Assembly: GCA_040772505.1 (NCBI GenBank) | Contig: JAXGYA010000013.1 | Span: 1 to 64,000, forward strand | From: Mariniphaga sp040772505 | GTDB lineage: Bacteria > Bacteroidota > Bacteroidia > Bacteroidales > Prolixibacteraceae | Length of the DNA: 64,000 nt | Reading direction: 5' to 3' | Shown: piece after piece, positions 19,140 to 27,968 of the stretch | Layout: each line of letters opens with the position of its first letter | Numbering within the stretch: position 1 is the first letter of the stretch | The notes under the pieces: generated by a model | What the model was told of the DNA's origin: nothing | Databases searched by the model: none | What the model saw: the letters and a program-made list of their open reading frames with translations, nothing else | Program-made: the position numbers and the translations under genes

Positions 19140-20849
19140 TTATTGTTTTACAATTCTCAATGCAGATTTAGTTCCCTGTTCATCAATAGTTTCAAGTATA
19201 TAAATACCATTTGGTTGCTCGATTTCTAATTGAATATTGTTGGTATTTTGGAACTGTTTACTCACAATTACCTGCCCGGTTAATGAAAGAATTCTTACTG
19301 TTACTGATTCCTGTGTATTGTCAAATTTGATAGAGAATTTTCCATCTGTTGGATTGGGACAGACAACATAGTCCTCTGAAAAGGAGCTTTCAGATAAACC
19401 CACGATTGTTGAACTCAGTTTATGGATAAAAATATCACTTTCACCGGTAGATGTTAAATTGGCAGTTCCATCTCCAGGGTCAAAATCTTTTGTATTGAAA
19501 AAATACCCTGTTGTATATATATTTCCGTTAACATCACTGGTAATGGAAGTGGCTGTTCCCCCTATTTGTTTTACCCAAAGCAAGTTACCGTTGCCATCAA
19601 GTTTTTGAATGAAAGCACCCCCACCTCCTTCATCTGTTAAATTGATAATATCTGTTCCGGGGTTAAAATCTACTGTACCTGTAAAAGAACCTGTGCTATA
19701 TACATTTCCATTCGCATCAACAGTAATTGAATTTCCAACTTCACTTTTTTTTCCGCCTATTTGGTTTACCCAAAGAAAGTTACCGTTGACATCTAGTTTT
19801 TGGATAAATATGTCTTCGCTACCGGCAGAAGTTAAATTTGCGGTTTCGGTGCCGGGATCAAAATCCGCTGTATCTTCAAATTCACCGATGGTATATACAT
19901 TTCCATTCGCATCAACAGTAATTGAATTTCCCCTATCATAGCGTGTTCCGCCCATTTGTTTTACCCAAAGCAAGTTTCCGTCAGCATCCAATTTTTGTAT
20001 GAAGGCATCATACAAACCTGCAGAAGTTAAATTGGCAGTTTCAGCTCCCGGGTCAAAATCAACTACACCTTCAAAAAACCCTGTAGTATATACATTTCCA
20101 TTCGCATCGGTTGTGATGGAATTTCCCCAATCATTATTTTTATCGCCGAATTTTTTCACCCAAAGTAAGTTGCCATTGTTATCGAGCTTTTGAATGAAAA
20201 TATCAAAACTTCCCGCAGAAGTTAAATTGGTGATTTCAACTCCGGGGTCAAAATCTACTGTGCCTGTAAAATTTCCTGTAATATATAAATTCCCTTTGGC
20301 ATCGGTGGCGATAGCAAGACCATTATCATTATATCCTCCACCTATTTGTTTGACCCAAATTAAATTCCCATTGGCATCCAATTTTTGGATGAAGATGTCA
20401 TTCCCACCTACAGAAGTTAAATTAGTGGTTGCAGCACCGGGGTCAAAATCTACTGTACCTCCAAAAGCTCCGGTAGTATATACGTTTCCATTCGCATCTG
20501 TTACAATAGAATTCCCTTTGTTAGTAATCCCTGACCAATAGTCCGTTCCGCCCATCTGTTTGGCCCATAGAAAATTTCCCTTGGCATCTAATTTTTGAAC
20601 ATAAATATCCCGACCACCATTGGAAGTAAGATTTACTGTTCCGGCACCAGGATCAAAATCTGCTGTACCACCAAAATAGCCAGTGGTATATACATTTCCA
20701 TTGGCATCAGTAGTAATGGACTGTGCTAAATCGGTGTAATTTCCACCAATTTGTTTAGCCCATACAAAAGTTGGTTGTTGTGCTTGTAATGTTGAGGCGA
20801 TTAACATAAGATTTACGAATGTGGTTAAAATGATTTTTTTTGTTTTCAT
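19140..20849 (-). CDS. Secreted seven-blade beta-propeller protein with T9SS sorting domain
   Basis: A 569-residue paralogue of its neighbours and the most regular of the set: seven near-identical blades, each with GNVYTTGxFxGTxDFDPG, NLTSxG and DIFIQKLDANGNLLWVKQIGG. Signal peptide MKTKKIILTTFVNLMLIASTLQAQ; C-terminal sorting domain VCPNPTDGKFSIKF, LTGQVIVSKQFQN, PNGIYILETI. The low divergence between blades at the DNA level points to recent internal duplication or gene conversion. It lies 2 bp from the gene upstream and 3 bp from the gene downstream, so it is part of a co-transcribed array. Confidence 0.88.
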   Translation of the reverse strand: MKTKKIILTTFVNLMLIASTLQAQQPTFVWAKQIGGNYTDLAQSITTDANGNVYTTGYFGGTADFDPGAGTVNLTSNGGRDIYVQKLDAKGNFLWAKQMGGTDYWSGITNKGNSIVTDANGNVYTTGAFGGTVDFDPGAATTNLTSVGGNDIFIQKLDANGNLIWVKQIGGGYNDNGLAIATDAKGNLYITGNFTGTVDFDPGVEITNLTSAGSFDIFIQKLDNNGNLLWVKKFGDKNNDWGNSITTDANGNVYTTGFFEGVVDFDPGAETANLTSAGLYDAFIQKLDADGNLLWVKQMGGTRYDRGNSITVDANGNVYTIGEFEDTADFDPGTETANLTSAGSEDIFIQKLDVNGNFLWVNQIGGKKSEVGNSITVDANGNVYSTGSFTGTVDFNPGTDIINLTDEGGGGAFIQKLDGNGNLLWVKQIGGTATSITSDVNGNIYTTGYFFNTKDFDPGDGTANLTSTGESDIFIHKLSSTIVGLSESSFSEDYVVCPNPTDGKFSIKFDNTQESVTVRILSLTGQVIVSKQFQNTNNIQLEIEQPNGIYILETIDEQGTKSALRIVKQ

Positions 20850-20851
20850 GG

Positions 20852-22504
20852 CTAATTTTTTAGAATTTTTATGACAGACTTATTCCCTTTATTATCACTT
20901 ATTTCGAGCATATAAATTCCATTGGGTTGGTTGATTTCTAATTGAATATTATTCGTGTTTTGAAATTGTTTATGCAGAATCAACTGTCCGGTTAAAGAAA
21001 GAATCCGCAGTGTAACTGATTTTTGTGTGTTATCAAATTTGATGGAGAATTTTCCGTCTGTTGGGTTTGGGTAAACAACATAATTTTCAGATAAGGATTT
21101 TTCTAATAGCCCAACTGTTGCCTGGTTCCATTTAAGCAGATAAGAATCGTAGGACCATGCCGTAAGATTGAAAGTATTTTGTCCCGGGTCAAAATCAACT
21201 GTTTGTCTAAAATGACCATAAGAATAAATGTTTCCAGAAGCATCCAAAGCGATTGCCGTACCATGATCGTGAAACTGGGGTTCTCCGATTTGGTAAGCCC
21301 AGACATAATCACCGGAAGCATCGAATTTGTTAATATAAGAGTCCCACCCGGATCCTGAATCAAAAATGACAGAACCTGCACCAGGATCAAAGTCCACAGC
21401 ATTTCGAAAAGCACCCGTAGTATAAACATTGCCACTTGCATCAACTGTAATAGAATATGCATTAGAATTTGAGCCAGCCAATAACTTGCTCCATGTGATA
21501 TTACCTTTGGCGCTCAGTTTGACCACGCCAATACCTGCACCTCCACCACCAATATAGATATTTCCGGGTGCATCAAGTGCTATAGCGTTTCCACTTATAC
21601 CGTCTGCTAATTTTGTGGCCCAAACAAAGTCTCCCGAAGCGTTCAGTTTTAAGACAAAACCATTGGAGCCTGTAGTTGATGCCATAAGGTCAAAAACGCC
21701 AGCTCCGGGATCGAAATCTACCGTGTCAGTAAAACTTCCGGTTAAAAAAAGATTAGAAGCCTTGTCAATAGTTAGTGCCTGGCCATAATCCTGCCCGGTA
21801 GATCCAATTTGCTTTACCCATTGAAATACACCTGAAGCATTGAACTTGCAAAGAAATATATCATTTAACCCATTGGATGTAAGCGTACCGGTTCCGCCAA
21901 TAGGATCAAAATCAACTGTATATCCAAAATTGCCTGAAACATACACATTACCGCCAGCATCTATAGCTATGCCTTTACCTGCATTAGACGAACCTCTACC
22001 AATATTACCTATTTGCTTTGCACACAGGAAATCGCCGTTAACATCAAGTTTACACACGAATATATCAGAACCACCAACAGAAGACGTGAGATTATAAACC
22101 CCGGAACCCGGGTCAAAATCCACCACATCGTTAAAATAACCCGTAAAGTAAACATTACCAGAAACGTCCACTGCAATGGCAGCACCATCCTCCTTATCAA
22201 TTCCTCCAAACCGTTTTGCCCAAATAAAATCCCCGAAAGCATCCAATTTACTAAGGTAAATGTCGGTGGTTCCAGCCGAAGTTAATTCTAAAGAGCCCGC
22301 CCCAGGATCAAAATCTATTGGTCCACCATTGAAACTGCCTATTGTATATATGTTACCAAGGTCATCTAAAATCATTGAGCGTGTATATACATTTCCGTTT
22401 GCTCCTAAGTTAGAGGCCCATTCAAAAGTTGGGGTTTGTGCGCATAAGTTTGCATCGAGTAGGAAACTTGCGAATAATATTGAAAGTAAAATTGTTGTTT
22501 TCAT
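20852..22504 (-). CDS. Secreted seven-blade beta-propeller protein with T9SS sorting domain
   Basis: A 550-residue, first member of the array. Signal peptide MKTTILLSILFASFLLDANLCAQ. Six blades carry the DFDP turn; one (around VGGGGAGIGVVKL-type residues) has lost it but keeps the blade. C-terminal sorting domain VYPNPTDGKFSIKF, LTGQLILHKQFQN, PNGIYMLEIS, nearly the same as in the next gene, so the sorting domain has probably been homogenised. As the first gene it should carry the array promoter in the 224 bp upstream. Confidence 0.87.
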   Translation of the reverse strand: MKTTILLSILFASFLLDANLCAQTPTFEWASNLGANGNVYTRSMILDDLGNIYTIGSFNGGPIDFDPGAGSLELTSAGTTDIYLSKLDAFGDFIWAKRFGGIDKEDGAAIAVDVSGNVYFTGYFNDVVDFDPGSGVYNLTSSVGGSDIFVCKLDVNGDFLCAKQIGNIGRGSSNAGKGIAIDAGGNVYVSGNFGYTVDFDPIGGTGTLTSNGLNDIFLCKFNASGVFQWVKQIGSTGQDYGQALTIDKASNLFLTGSFTDTVDFDPGAGVFDLMASTTGSNGFVLKLNASGDFVWATKLADGISGNAIALDAPGNIYIGGGGAGIGVVKLSAKGNITWSKLLAGSNSNAYSITVDASGNVYTTGAFRNAVDFDPGAGSVIFDSGSGWDSYINKFDASGDYVWAYQIGEPQFHDHGTAIALDASGNIYSYGHFRQTVDFDPGQNTFNLTAWSYDSYLLKWNQATVGLLEKSLSENYVVYPNPTDGKFSIKFDNTQKSVTLRILSLTGQLILHKQFQNTNNIQLEINQPNGIYMLEISDNKGNKSVIKILKN

Positions 22505-22566
22505 CCGTTAATTATAAATGTTTCAAAGTAATAGTGAGAGGTGGCCATGGTTTTGCTGAAATATCA

Positions 22567-22636
22567 GTGGGGACAAAAATTCCCCACCGATAAAAACTAT
22601 TTCTACTTACGCTGCTGTATTTAGCCTTTGGCTAAA
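22567..22636. terminator. Two hairpins in the gap between the propeller array and the barrel genes
   Basis: Hairpin 1: GTGGGGA (22567-22573) pairs with TCCCCAC (22581-22587), with a 7-base loop. Hairpin 2: TTTAGCC (22620-22626) pairs with GGCTAAA (22630-22636), followed on the plus strand by a T-rich stretch. They lie downstream of the barrel gene (stop 22729) and upstream of the array start (22504), so they probably end barrel-gene transcription. Neither is followed by a T-run on the minus strand, so the call is moderate. Confidence 0.45.
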
Positions 22637-22728
22637 TTTCTTTTTATGGTGTTTGAAGTAATTTAAGAGTTCGTTTTTCTGTGTCAGTCGTAAATCAGCT
22701 TGGTAATCCATCAACTAACAACAGACCT

Positions 22729-23376
22729 CTATTTCCCTCCAAATTTGTAACCAACGGATAGTGCTAAAGCTCGAGTATGAACTTTGTTTCCATTTTCAGT
22801 ATCGGGTGAAATATTTGCCAATCCCAAATCATAAGATAAGCCAATTTGAATAGCACTTATTTCAACTCCGGCGCCAATGGTTAAACCAAAATCAAATCTT
22901 TTGAAATCAGATACCTCAGCATCTGATCCCCATTCTACTTTATCTTCATCTGTTCCCATTTCTCCGTTACCGTTATCTTCAGATTTCCATTTTCCACCTA
23001 CACCTACACCTACGTATGGGCCAAATAAACCATAAAGCTTAGTGCCTCCAACATCAAACCACGCTTTCCCGGTTAAAGGAAGATTAAGGTAAGTAAGATT
23101 AAGTTTTTGCACGTAGTCTTCATCATATTTAAAACCCTTTGTTGAAAGCAACAAACCCGTTTCAAATGAAAACATTTCATCTATTGGAAATTCAGCAGTA
23201 GCACCTAAAAGAAAACCAGGTTTCATTTTAAGTTCATCACTATAAACACCATCATCATCTTTATATAGCATGGTTGACAAATTCAAACCTGCCTTTGCCC
23301 TAAAAATTTGAGCAAATGATTCCGAAGACATAGCCAGCACTAAAACAAAAACAAAAATTTTAATTAAATTTTTCAT
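22729..23376 (-). CDS. Outer-membrane beta-barrel protein (PorT/OMP_b-brl type)
   Basis: A 215-residue protein read from ATG 23376, where a clean signal peptide begins (MKNLIKIFVFVLVLAMSSESFAQ). The open frame extends another 67 codons upstream, but that part is the shared leader DNA and not signal-like. The mature part alternates amphipathic strands (KAGLNLSTMLYKDDDG, GFLLGATAEFPI, LYGLFGPYVGVGVGG, IQIGLSYDLGLANI) and ends in GYKFGGK, typical of small 8-stranded Bacteroidota barrels. The role is unknown. Its 5' region is identical to that of the next barrel gene upstream. Confidence 0.82.
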   Translation of the reverse strand: MKNLIKIFVFVLVLAMSSESFAQIFRAKAGLNLSTMLYKDDDGVYSDELKMKPGFLLGATAEFPIDEMFSFETGLLLSTKGFKYDEDYVQKLNLTYLNLPLTGKAWFDVGGTKLYGLFGPYVGVGVGGKWKSEDNGNGEMGTDEDKVEWGSDAEVSDFKRFDFGLTIGAGVEISAIQIGLSYDLGLANISPDTENGNKVHTRALALSVGYKFGGK

Positions 23377-23470
23377 CCAATTAAAATTAAAAGTTTTCAA
23401 AGGTATTGGATGTAACTCCCTCATTTTAATTATGCTTGTTTGTGAAGCATTTCTACATGGTCGTTTCATA
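23369..23470 (-). repeat. 102-bp duplicated leader, copy 1, with promoter
   Basis: Identical over all 102 bases to 24262-24363. On the minus strand it holds TACCTTTG (23398-23405), a match to the Bacteroidota -7 element TAnnTTTG, about 22 bp upstream of the ATG at 23376, so it should carry the start of transcription and the whole short 5' UTR. I found no clear -33 element. Confidence 0.8.
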
Positions 23471-23612
23471 GTTCTTTTGTTTAAAATATTCTTACTCATA
23501 AGGCTTTTCAGTTTCGCCCCCACTAAAATTTCCTGAGCAGGGCAGGCTCGTTTATTTAAGTGGTTTCTGACCTCCACTTTTATTAATATTTAAGAAATAC
23601 TTTGAGTGCATT

Positions 23613-24269
23613 TTAGAATTTATAGGCAATACCGATGTTTGCATAAGTAATGCCGTAGCCTAATTCCAACATTGCGGCAAACTGGTCGTTAAAATAATAC
23701 CTGCCCCCAACAAACCACGCCCAAACAAAACCGGTTGAAGAATTGGTGGTTTTCGGCTTATCGCTCCAGCCGCCTTTTGCCGACAAAAACTCCAGGCCCA
23801 GCATCACACCGGTGTAAGTGTCCAATTTATCGAGAAAGCTGTAATGCAAATAACCCCTGGGACCAATTATTAAACTGTTGTATTTCCATTTACTTTTCGA
23901 GGAGTTTGTGACAACAGTTGATCCTATCCCTGATAGATCGACAATTTGACCAATTCCATTCCCAAGGCCGAGATCAAATTCGTAAGAACCTCCAAGTCCC
24001 TCATAGAAATATTTATAACCTACATACCCCAATTGCCCTCCAACACCAAGGGCACCTTTTCCATCGTCGAAAAGACCATCCTTCACAATTACTTCAAATG
24101 AAGCCGCCACCGGAGGAAATGTGGTGGAATAACCGTTTCCCGAAAAATAGTTGTTCCCTAATCCTACACCGAGGTTAAGAATTTTGTCGCCCTGTTCGGT
24201 ATTTTGGGCGTTCATAACGAAAGAGCTCAGCACTAAAGCTGTTGTAAAAAGTAAATTTCTGTTTTTCAT
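23613..24269 (-). CDS. Outer-membrane beta-barrel protein
   Basis: A 218-residue protein from ATG 24269 with a signal peptide (MKNRNLLFTTALVLSSFVMNAQ). Strand-like segments include LNLGVGLGNNYFSG, GALGVGGQLGYVGYKYF, LIIGPRGYLHYSF and YFNDQFAAMLELGYGITY, and it ends IGIAYKF, so it fits a small outer-membrane barrel. It is only distantly similar to the neighbouring barrel (22729-23376), although their leaders are identical. Function is unknown. Confidence 0.78.
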   Translation of the reverse strand: MKNRNLLFTTALVLSSFVMNAQNTEQGDKILNLGVGLGNNYFSGNGYSTTFPPVAASFEVIVKDGLFDDGKGALGVGGQLGYVGYKYFYEGLGGSYEFDLGLGNGIGQIVDLSGIGSTVVTNSSKSKWKYNSLIIGPRGYLHYSFLDKLDTYTGVMLGLEFLSAKGGWSDKPKTTNSSTGFVWAWFVGGRYYFNDQFAAMLELGYGITYANIGIAYKF

Positions 24270-24363
24270 CCAATTAAAATTAAAAGTTTTCAAAGGTATT
24301 GGATGTAACTCCCTCATTTTAATTATGCTTGTTTGTGAAGCATTTCTACATGGTCGTTTCATA
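24262..24363 (-). repeat. 102-bp duplicated leader, copy 2, with promoter
   Basis: Exact copy of 23369-23470, including the first codon. The TACCTTTG -7 element is at 24291-24298. The two downstream coding regions differ strongly, so the identity stops exactly where the signal peptides begin to differ. Confidence 0.8.
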
Positions 24364-24411
24364 ATAAATAGTGTAAAGCTTTGAAATAAAAAGACCCTAA
24401 TCTCTACTACA

Positions 24412-24440
24412 ATATCGGAAAGAGGTGCAAAATGTCATCA
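24412..24440 (+). promoter_or_regulatory. ATATCGGA...AAAATGTCATCA box, copy a
   Basis: A 29-bp site with ATATCGGAA at the left and AAAATGTCATCA at the right. Two further copies lie at 27820-27848 (same orientation) and 27870-27897 (inverted). This copy lies between the stop of an ELWxxDGT gene (24474) and the upstream side of the barrel gene that starts at 24269. Confidence 0.5.
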
Positions 24441-24473
24441 ACAATTATGAATTATTTTAATAATTATTGGTAT

Positions 24474-26054
24474 TCATTCCTTCATAAACCTCGAAGTGAA
24501 ACCACCTTTTTTCGACTGTATCTGAACCAAATAAATACCTCCGGGTAAATTCCCAACTTCAAGTAAAGTATGATCGCTGTTTATTTTTCCTGAAAGTACT
24601 GTTTGCCCCATAATGTTGAGAACCGTGTAATTTGAGCCGATTAGCCCTACATCGGTTCTTATGGTCAATTGATTGCTTACAGGGTTGGGGAAAAGTAGTA
24701 CTTCAAAATTATTATTAGCTATTTCTGAAACAGCGGTGTTTAGGTTGCCAATTCGATAAAGTTTGCTGGTAAGATCTGTATAATACAGCGCATTATTGTA
24801 TTCCTTTAATCCAACTAATCTATTAGCGTCAACCAACTTGCTTGGGCTGATTTCAACGAGTTTTGTGTTTGCGGCAGTACCATCGGTTTCCCAAACGTCC
24901 ATGTGCACATAATTAGCCCCGCCATCATCATACATACATGAGAAATATAATTTGCCATTCGCTGGCACCATATAAAGTGGCCTATCGGTGCTGTTTCCTC
25001 CTGATATGACTTTTACCAAAACACCTTCGCCTGGTTTTCCCTTTGTCTTGTGAAGTGCATAATTATAGGTTATTACTTTTTTGCTTACAATCTTACTATA
25101 ATAAAGGTCCCCATTAAAAACAACCATATTATTTCCAACACTATCTTCAACCATAACAGTGCCTGCTGCAGTGCCATCAGTTGACCACAGTTGATAAGGC
25201 TTCTTGTAGCCATGATTTATAAAATACGCTTTTCCATTATATTCAACAGTTTTTCCAGGCCCATAAATTTCCTCCTTTGGCTCAACATCTTTTACCAAAT
25301 GTGTTCCTGCTTCCGTTCCATCGCTTACCCATAGTTCAGTTCCTTCATTTGCTGTATTTGCATTAAAGTACAATTTACCGTTGACGATGTTAAATGAAGA
25401 AGGATAACTGCTTCCATCTGGGTTGATCTCTTTAAACAATTTTGTGCCTGCCTCGGTACCGTCGGTTACCCATAATTCTTCATTATTTTGTTTATCCTTT
25501 GCACTGAAATACATTTTATTTTTATACACAATTGCATAACCGTATCCAAAGCTATCACCAACTCCCGGGTTAATGTCTTTAAATAATTTCGTACCACTTT
25601 CCGTTCCATCACTTACCCACAGTTCTTTTCCGTGTTCGGCATCCATGGCTACAAAATAGAGCTTGTTGTTAAAAGCTGTCATAACAATTGCCGAACCGTC
25701 GTTTGTAGGTTTTAAATTCTTGACCAAACGTGTTCCTATCTCTGTCCCGTCAGTAAGCCAAAGCTCAGCATAGGATTCAGCACCCTTAGTAAGGAAATAG
25801 GTTTTACCATTATATTCTGTAAAATAAGGAGTTCTTATATCGAGTACTTTTAACAGTTTTGTACCTGCCGTAGTCCCATCCGAAATCCATAATCCTTGGG
25901 TATTAGTTTTATAATCTCCTCCTTTTAAAAGTAATTTTCCGTTTGAAACTGCCATGTAGCTTACTTTATTGGCTACAAATTCAGGAGTTTGGGCGTTTGA
26001 AAAACTGAATAGAATAAATAAGGCTGTTGTGAAAAGTAAATGTTTTGATTTCAT
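24474..26054 (-). CDS. Secreted ELWxxDGT-repeat protein with T9SS sorting domain
   Basis: A 526-residue protein with a signal peptide (MKSKHLLFTTALFILFSFSNAQ). Seven ELWxxDGTxxGT-type repeats of about 50-60 residues (LWISDGTTAGT, LWLTDGTEIGT, LWVSDGTESGT and so on) suggest a seven-blade propeller. The last about 80 residues are a T9SS type A sorting domain (LFPNPVSNQLTIRTD, IMGQTVLSGKINSD, LPGGIYLVQI, RFMKE). It would be displayed on or released from the cell surface; no enzyme activity is recognisable. It is paralogous to the gene at 26186, and the pair share a near-identical patch of 286 bp. Confidence 0.88.
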   Translation of the reverse strand: MKSKHLLFTTALFILFSFSNAQTPEFVANKVSYMAVSNGKLLLKGGDYKTNTQGLWISDGTTAGTKLLKVLDIRTPYFTEYNGKTYFLTKGAESYAELWLTDGTEIGTRLVKNLKPTNDGSAIVMTAFNNKLYFVAMDAEHGKELWVSDGTESGTKLFKDINPGVGDSFGYGYAIVYKNKMYFSAKDKQNNEELWVTDGTEAGTKLFKEINPDGSSYPSSFNIVNGKLYFNANTANEGTELWVSDGTEAGTHLVKDVEPKEEIYGPGKTVEYNGKAYFINHGYKKPYQLWSTDGTAAGTVMVEDSVGNNMVVFNGDLYYSKIVSKKVITYNYALHKTKGKPGEGVLVKVISGGNSTDRPLYMVPANGKLYFSCMYDDGGANYVHMDVWETDGTAANTKLVEISPSKLVDANRLVGLKEYNNALYYTDLTSKLYRIGNLNTAVSEIANNNFEVLLFPNPVSNQLTIRTDVGLIGSNYTVLNIMGQTVLSGKINSDHTLLEVGNLPGGIYLVQIQSKKGGFTSRFMKE

Positions 26055-26107
26055 AATAATGTGTTTTTGTTTTTTATTAAATATTTTCTATTCTTGTTGA
26101 CGTTGTC

Positions 26108-26175
26108 AGGAGCTTCGCACGCTGACAAGTCCCAGGCTTAGGTAACCTGACAGCGTCCATAGACCTGTCAGCGTT
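26108..26175. repeat. Short GACAGCG-type repeats between the ELWxxDGT genes
   Basis: The motif appears as GCTGACAAGT, AACCTGACAGCGT (26144-26156) and GACCTGTCAGCGT (26162-26174). The core CTGACAG/CTGTCAG is self-complementary, so neighbouring copies can also pair. It is GC-rich in an AT-rich gap and looks like a small dispersed repeat, possibly forming a hairpin between the two genes. Confidence 0.45.
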
Positions 26176-26185
26176 AACTAAACGT

Positions 26186-27778
26186 TTATTCTTTTATAAA
26201 CAGCGAAGTAATACCACCATCTTTCGATTGTATTTGAACCAAATAAGTTCCGCTTGGAAAATTCCCAACTTCAATTAAAGTATTGTCGCTGGTTATTTTT
26301 CCTGAACGCACCGTTTGCCCCATAATATTGAGGACGGTGAAATTGGAGCCGATTAATTTTTCATCGGCTTTTATGGATAATTGGTGGTTTGTTGGATTAG
26401 GGAAAAGAACAAGTTTTGAACCATTATCTGCGAATTCAGAAATGGCGGTGTTCGGGTTGCCAATTCGATAAAGCGTAAGTCCCGTGCCGGGGCGTACCGT
26501 CACAAAATACAAAGCATTGTTGTATTCAGTTAATCCATGTGTCCAGTTTACGTCAACCAACTTCCCTGGGCTTATTTCAACAAGTTTTGTGTTTGCAGTG
26601 GTTCCATCTGTTTCCCAAAGATCCATGTGTTCATAATTAGTCCCGATATTATTATATAAGCCGGCGAAATACAATTTGCCATTTGCTGCCCGCATATAAA
26701 AAGGGCTTTTTGTGCTGTTACCGCCAGCAATGGGTTTTAATAAGACACCTTCTCCTGGTTTGCCATTTGTCTTACATATTGCATAGTCAAATGGCGGCAC
26801 TTTTTTCCCTACAATTTTAGTGTAATATAGTTCTCCTTTAAATACATAGAAATTATTTCCAACACTATCTTCAACCATAGTAGTACCTGCTGTAGTGCCA
26901 TCAGTTGACCAAAGTTGATAAGGTTTCTTGTATCCATAGGCTATGAAATATGCTTTCCCCTTAAATTCAACAGCTTTGTGCGGGCCATAAAGCTCATCAA
27001 TTGGGGCAATATCTTTTATTAAATGCGTTCCCCCTTCACTGCCATCGCTTACCCATAGTTCATTGCCTTCGCCCTCTGTGGTCGCACTAAAATACATTTT
27101 ATCATTAATAACACTAAACCCACTTGGGGAACTACTCCCTTTAGGATTAATGTCCTTAAATAACTTTGTCCCAGTTTCAGTTCCATCGCTCACCCATAAT
27201 TCTTCATTACCTTTTGTATCTCTTGCGCTGAAAAACATTTTATTTTTAAACACAATTACATAACCGTATCCAAAACTATCCCCAACCCCGGGATTAATAT
27301 CTTTAAATAATTTTGTGCCACCTTCGGTTCCATCGCTCACCCACAGTTCTTTTCCGTGTTCGGCATCCATGGCAACAAAATAGAGCTTGTTATTAAAAGC
27401 TGTCATAATAATTGCCGAACCGTCGTTTGTAGGTTTTAAATTCTTGACCAAACGTGTTCCTATCTCTGTCCCGTCAGTAAGCCAAAGCTCAGCATAGGAT
27501 TCAGCACCCTTAGTAAGGAAATAGGTTTTACCATTATATTCTGTAAAATAAGGAGTTCTTATATCGAGTACTTTTAACAGTTTTGTGCCTGCCGTAGTCC
27601 CATCCGAAATCCATAATCCTTGGGCTTGAGCTTCGTTATCTCCTGCTTCTAAAAATAATTTTCCGTTTGAAACTGCCAGATAGCTTACTTTACCTATTAC
27701 AAATACAGGAGTTTGGGCATGTGAAAAGTTGAACAAAAGAAATAATGTGGCCGTGAAAAGTAAAAATTTTGATTTCAT
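26186..27778 (-). CDS. Secreted ELWxxDGT-repeat protein with T9SS sorting domain
   Basis: A 530-residue paralogue of the gene at 24474 with the same architecture: signal peptide MKSKFLLFTATLFLLFNFSHAQ, seven ELWxxDGT repeats, and a sorting domain (LFPNPTNHQLSIKADE, IMGQTVRSGKITSD, PSGTYLVQI, LFIKE). Residues in repeats 1-3 are almost identical to the paralogue while the rest has diverged. Upstream lies a divergent promoter region shared with the lipoprotein gene at 27969, containing two copies of the AAAATGTCATCA box. Confidence 0.88.
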   Translation of the reverse strand: MKSKFLLFTATLFLLFNFSHAQTPVFVIGKVSYLAVSNGKLFLEAGDNEAQAQGLWISDGTTAGTKLLKVLDIRTPYFTEYNGKTYFLTKGAESYAELWLTDGTEIGTRLVKNLKPTNDGSAIIMTAFNNKLYFVAMDAEHGKELWVSDGTEGGTKLFKDINPGVGDSFGYGYVIVFKNKMFFSARDTKGNEELWVSDGTETGTKLFKDINPKGSSSPSGFSVINDKMYFSATTEGEGNELWVSDGSEGGTHLIKDIAPIDELYGPHKAVEFKGKAYFIAYGYKKPYQLWSTDGTTAGTTMVEDSVGNNFYVFKGELYYTKIVGKKVPPFDYAICKTNGKPGEGVLLKPIAGGNSTKSPFYMRAANGKLYFAGLYNNIGTNYEHMDLWETDGTTANTKLVEISPGKLVDVNWTHGLTEYNNALYFVTVRPGTGLTLYRIGNPNTAISEFADNGSKLVLFPNPTNHQLSIKADEKLIGSNFTVLNIMGQTVRSGKITSDNTLIEVGNFPSGTYLVQIQSKDGGITSLFIKE

Positions 27779-27819
27779 AATAATGCATTGAATAATTAAA
27801 GAGTTTAAAGTCTATTATC

Positions 27820-27897
27820 ATATCGAAGTATGCAGTAAAATGTCATCATGCTTTTTTATATATTTTTTTTGATGACATTTTTTCAAAATTCCGATAT
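27820..27897. promoter_or_regulatory. Inverted pair of ATATCG...AAAATGTCATCA boxes in a divergent promoter region
   Basis: AAAATGTCATCA (27837-27848) and its reverse complement TGATGACATTTT (27870-27881) form a perfect 12-bp inverted repeat around a 21-bp AT-rich centre. The similarity continues outward to ATATCG on both arms (27820-27848 and 27870-27897). This gap separates the divergent ELWxxDGT gene (start 27778) and the lipoprotein gene (start 27969). It could be a dimeric regulator's operator or, with T-runs inside, a bidirectional hairpin. Confidence 0.55.
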
Positions 27898-27968
27898 ACA
27901 ATAAACCGCCTGGTTTTATTGAGGCGGAAGAGAGTTTTTTAGAATGATAATTTTAAATGGAAAAGTAG

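Noticed and set aside
17412..22504. CRISPR-like or satellite array because of strong periodicity
   Set aside because: The periodicity is about 180-200 bp and reads as coding beta-propeller blades with conserved protein motifs.
23377..23577. Longer N-terminus for the barrel protein at 22729
   Set aside because: The extra 67 codons come from the duplicated leader and beyond it, are not signal-like, and the promoter lies inside them.
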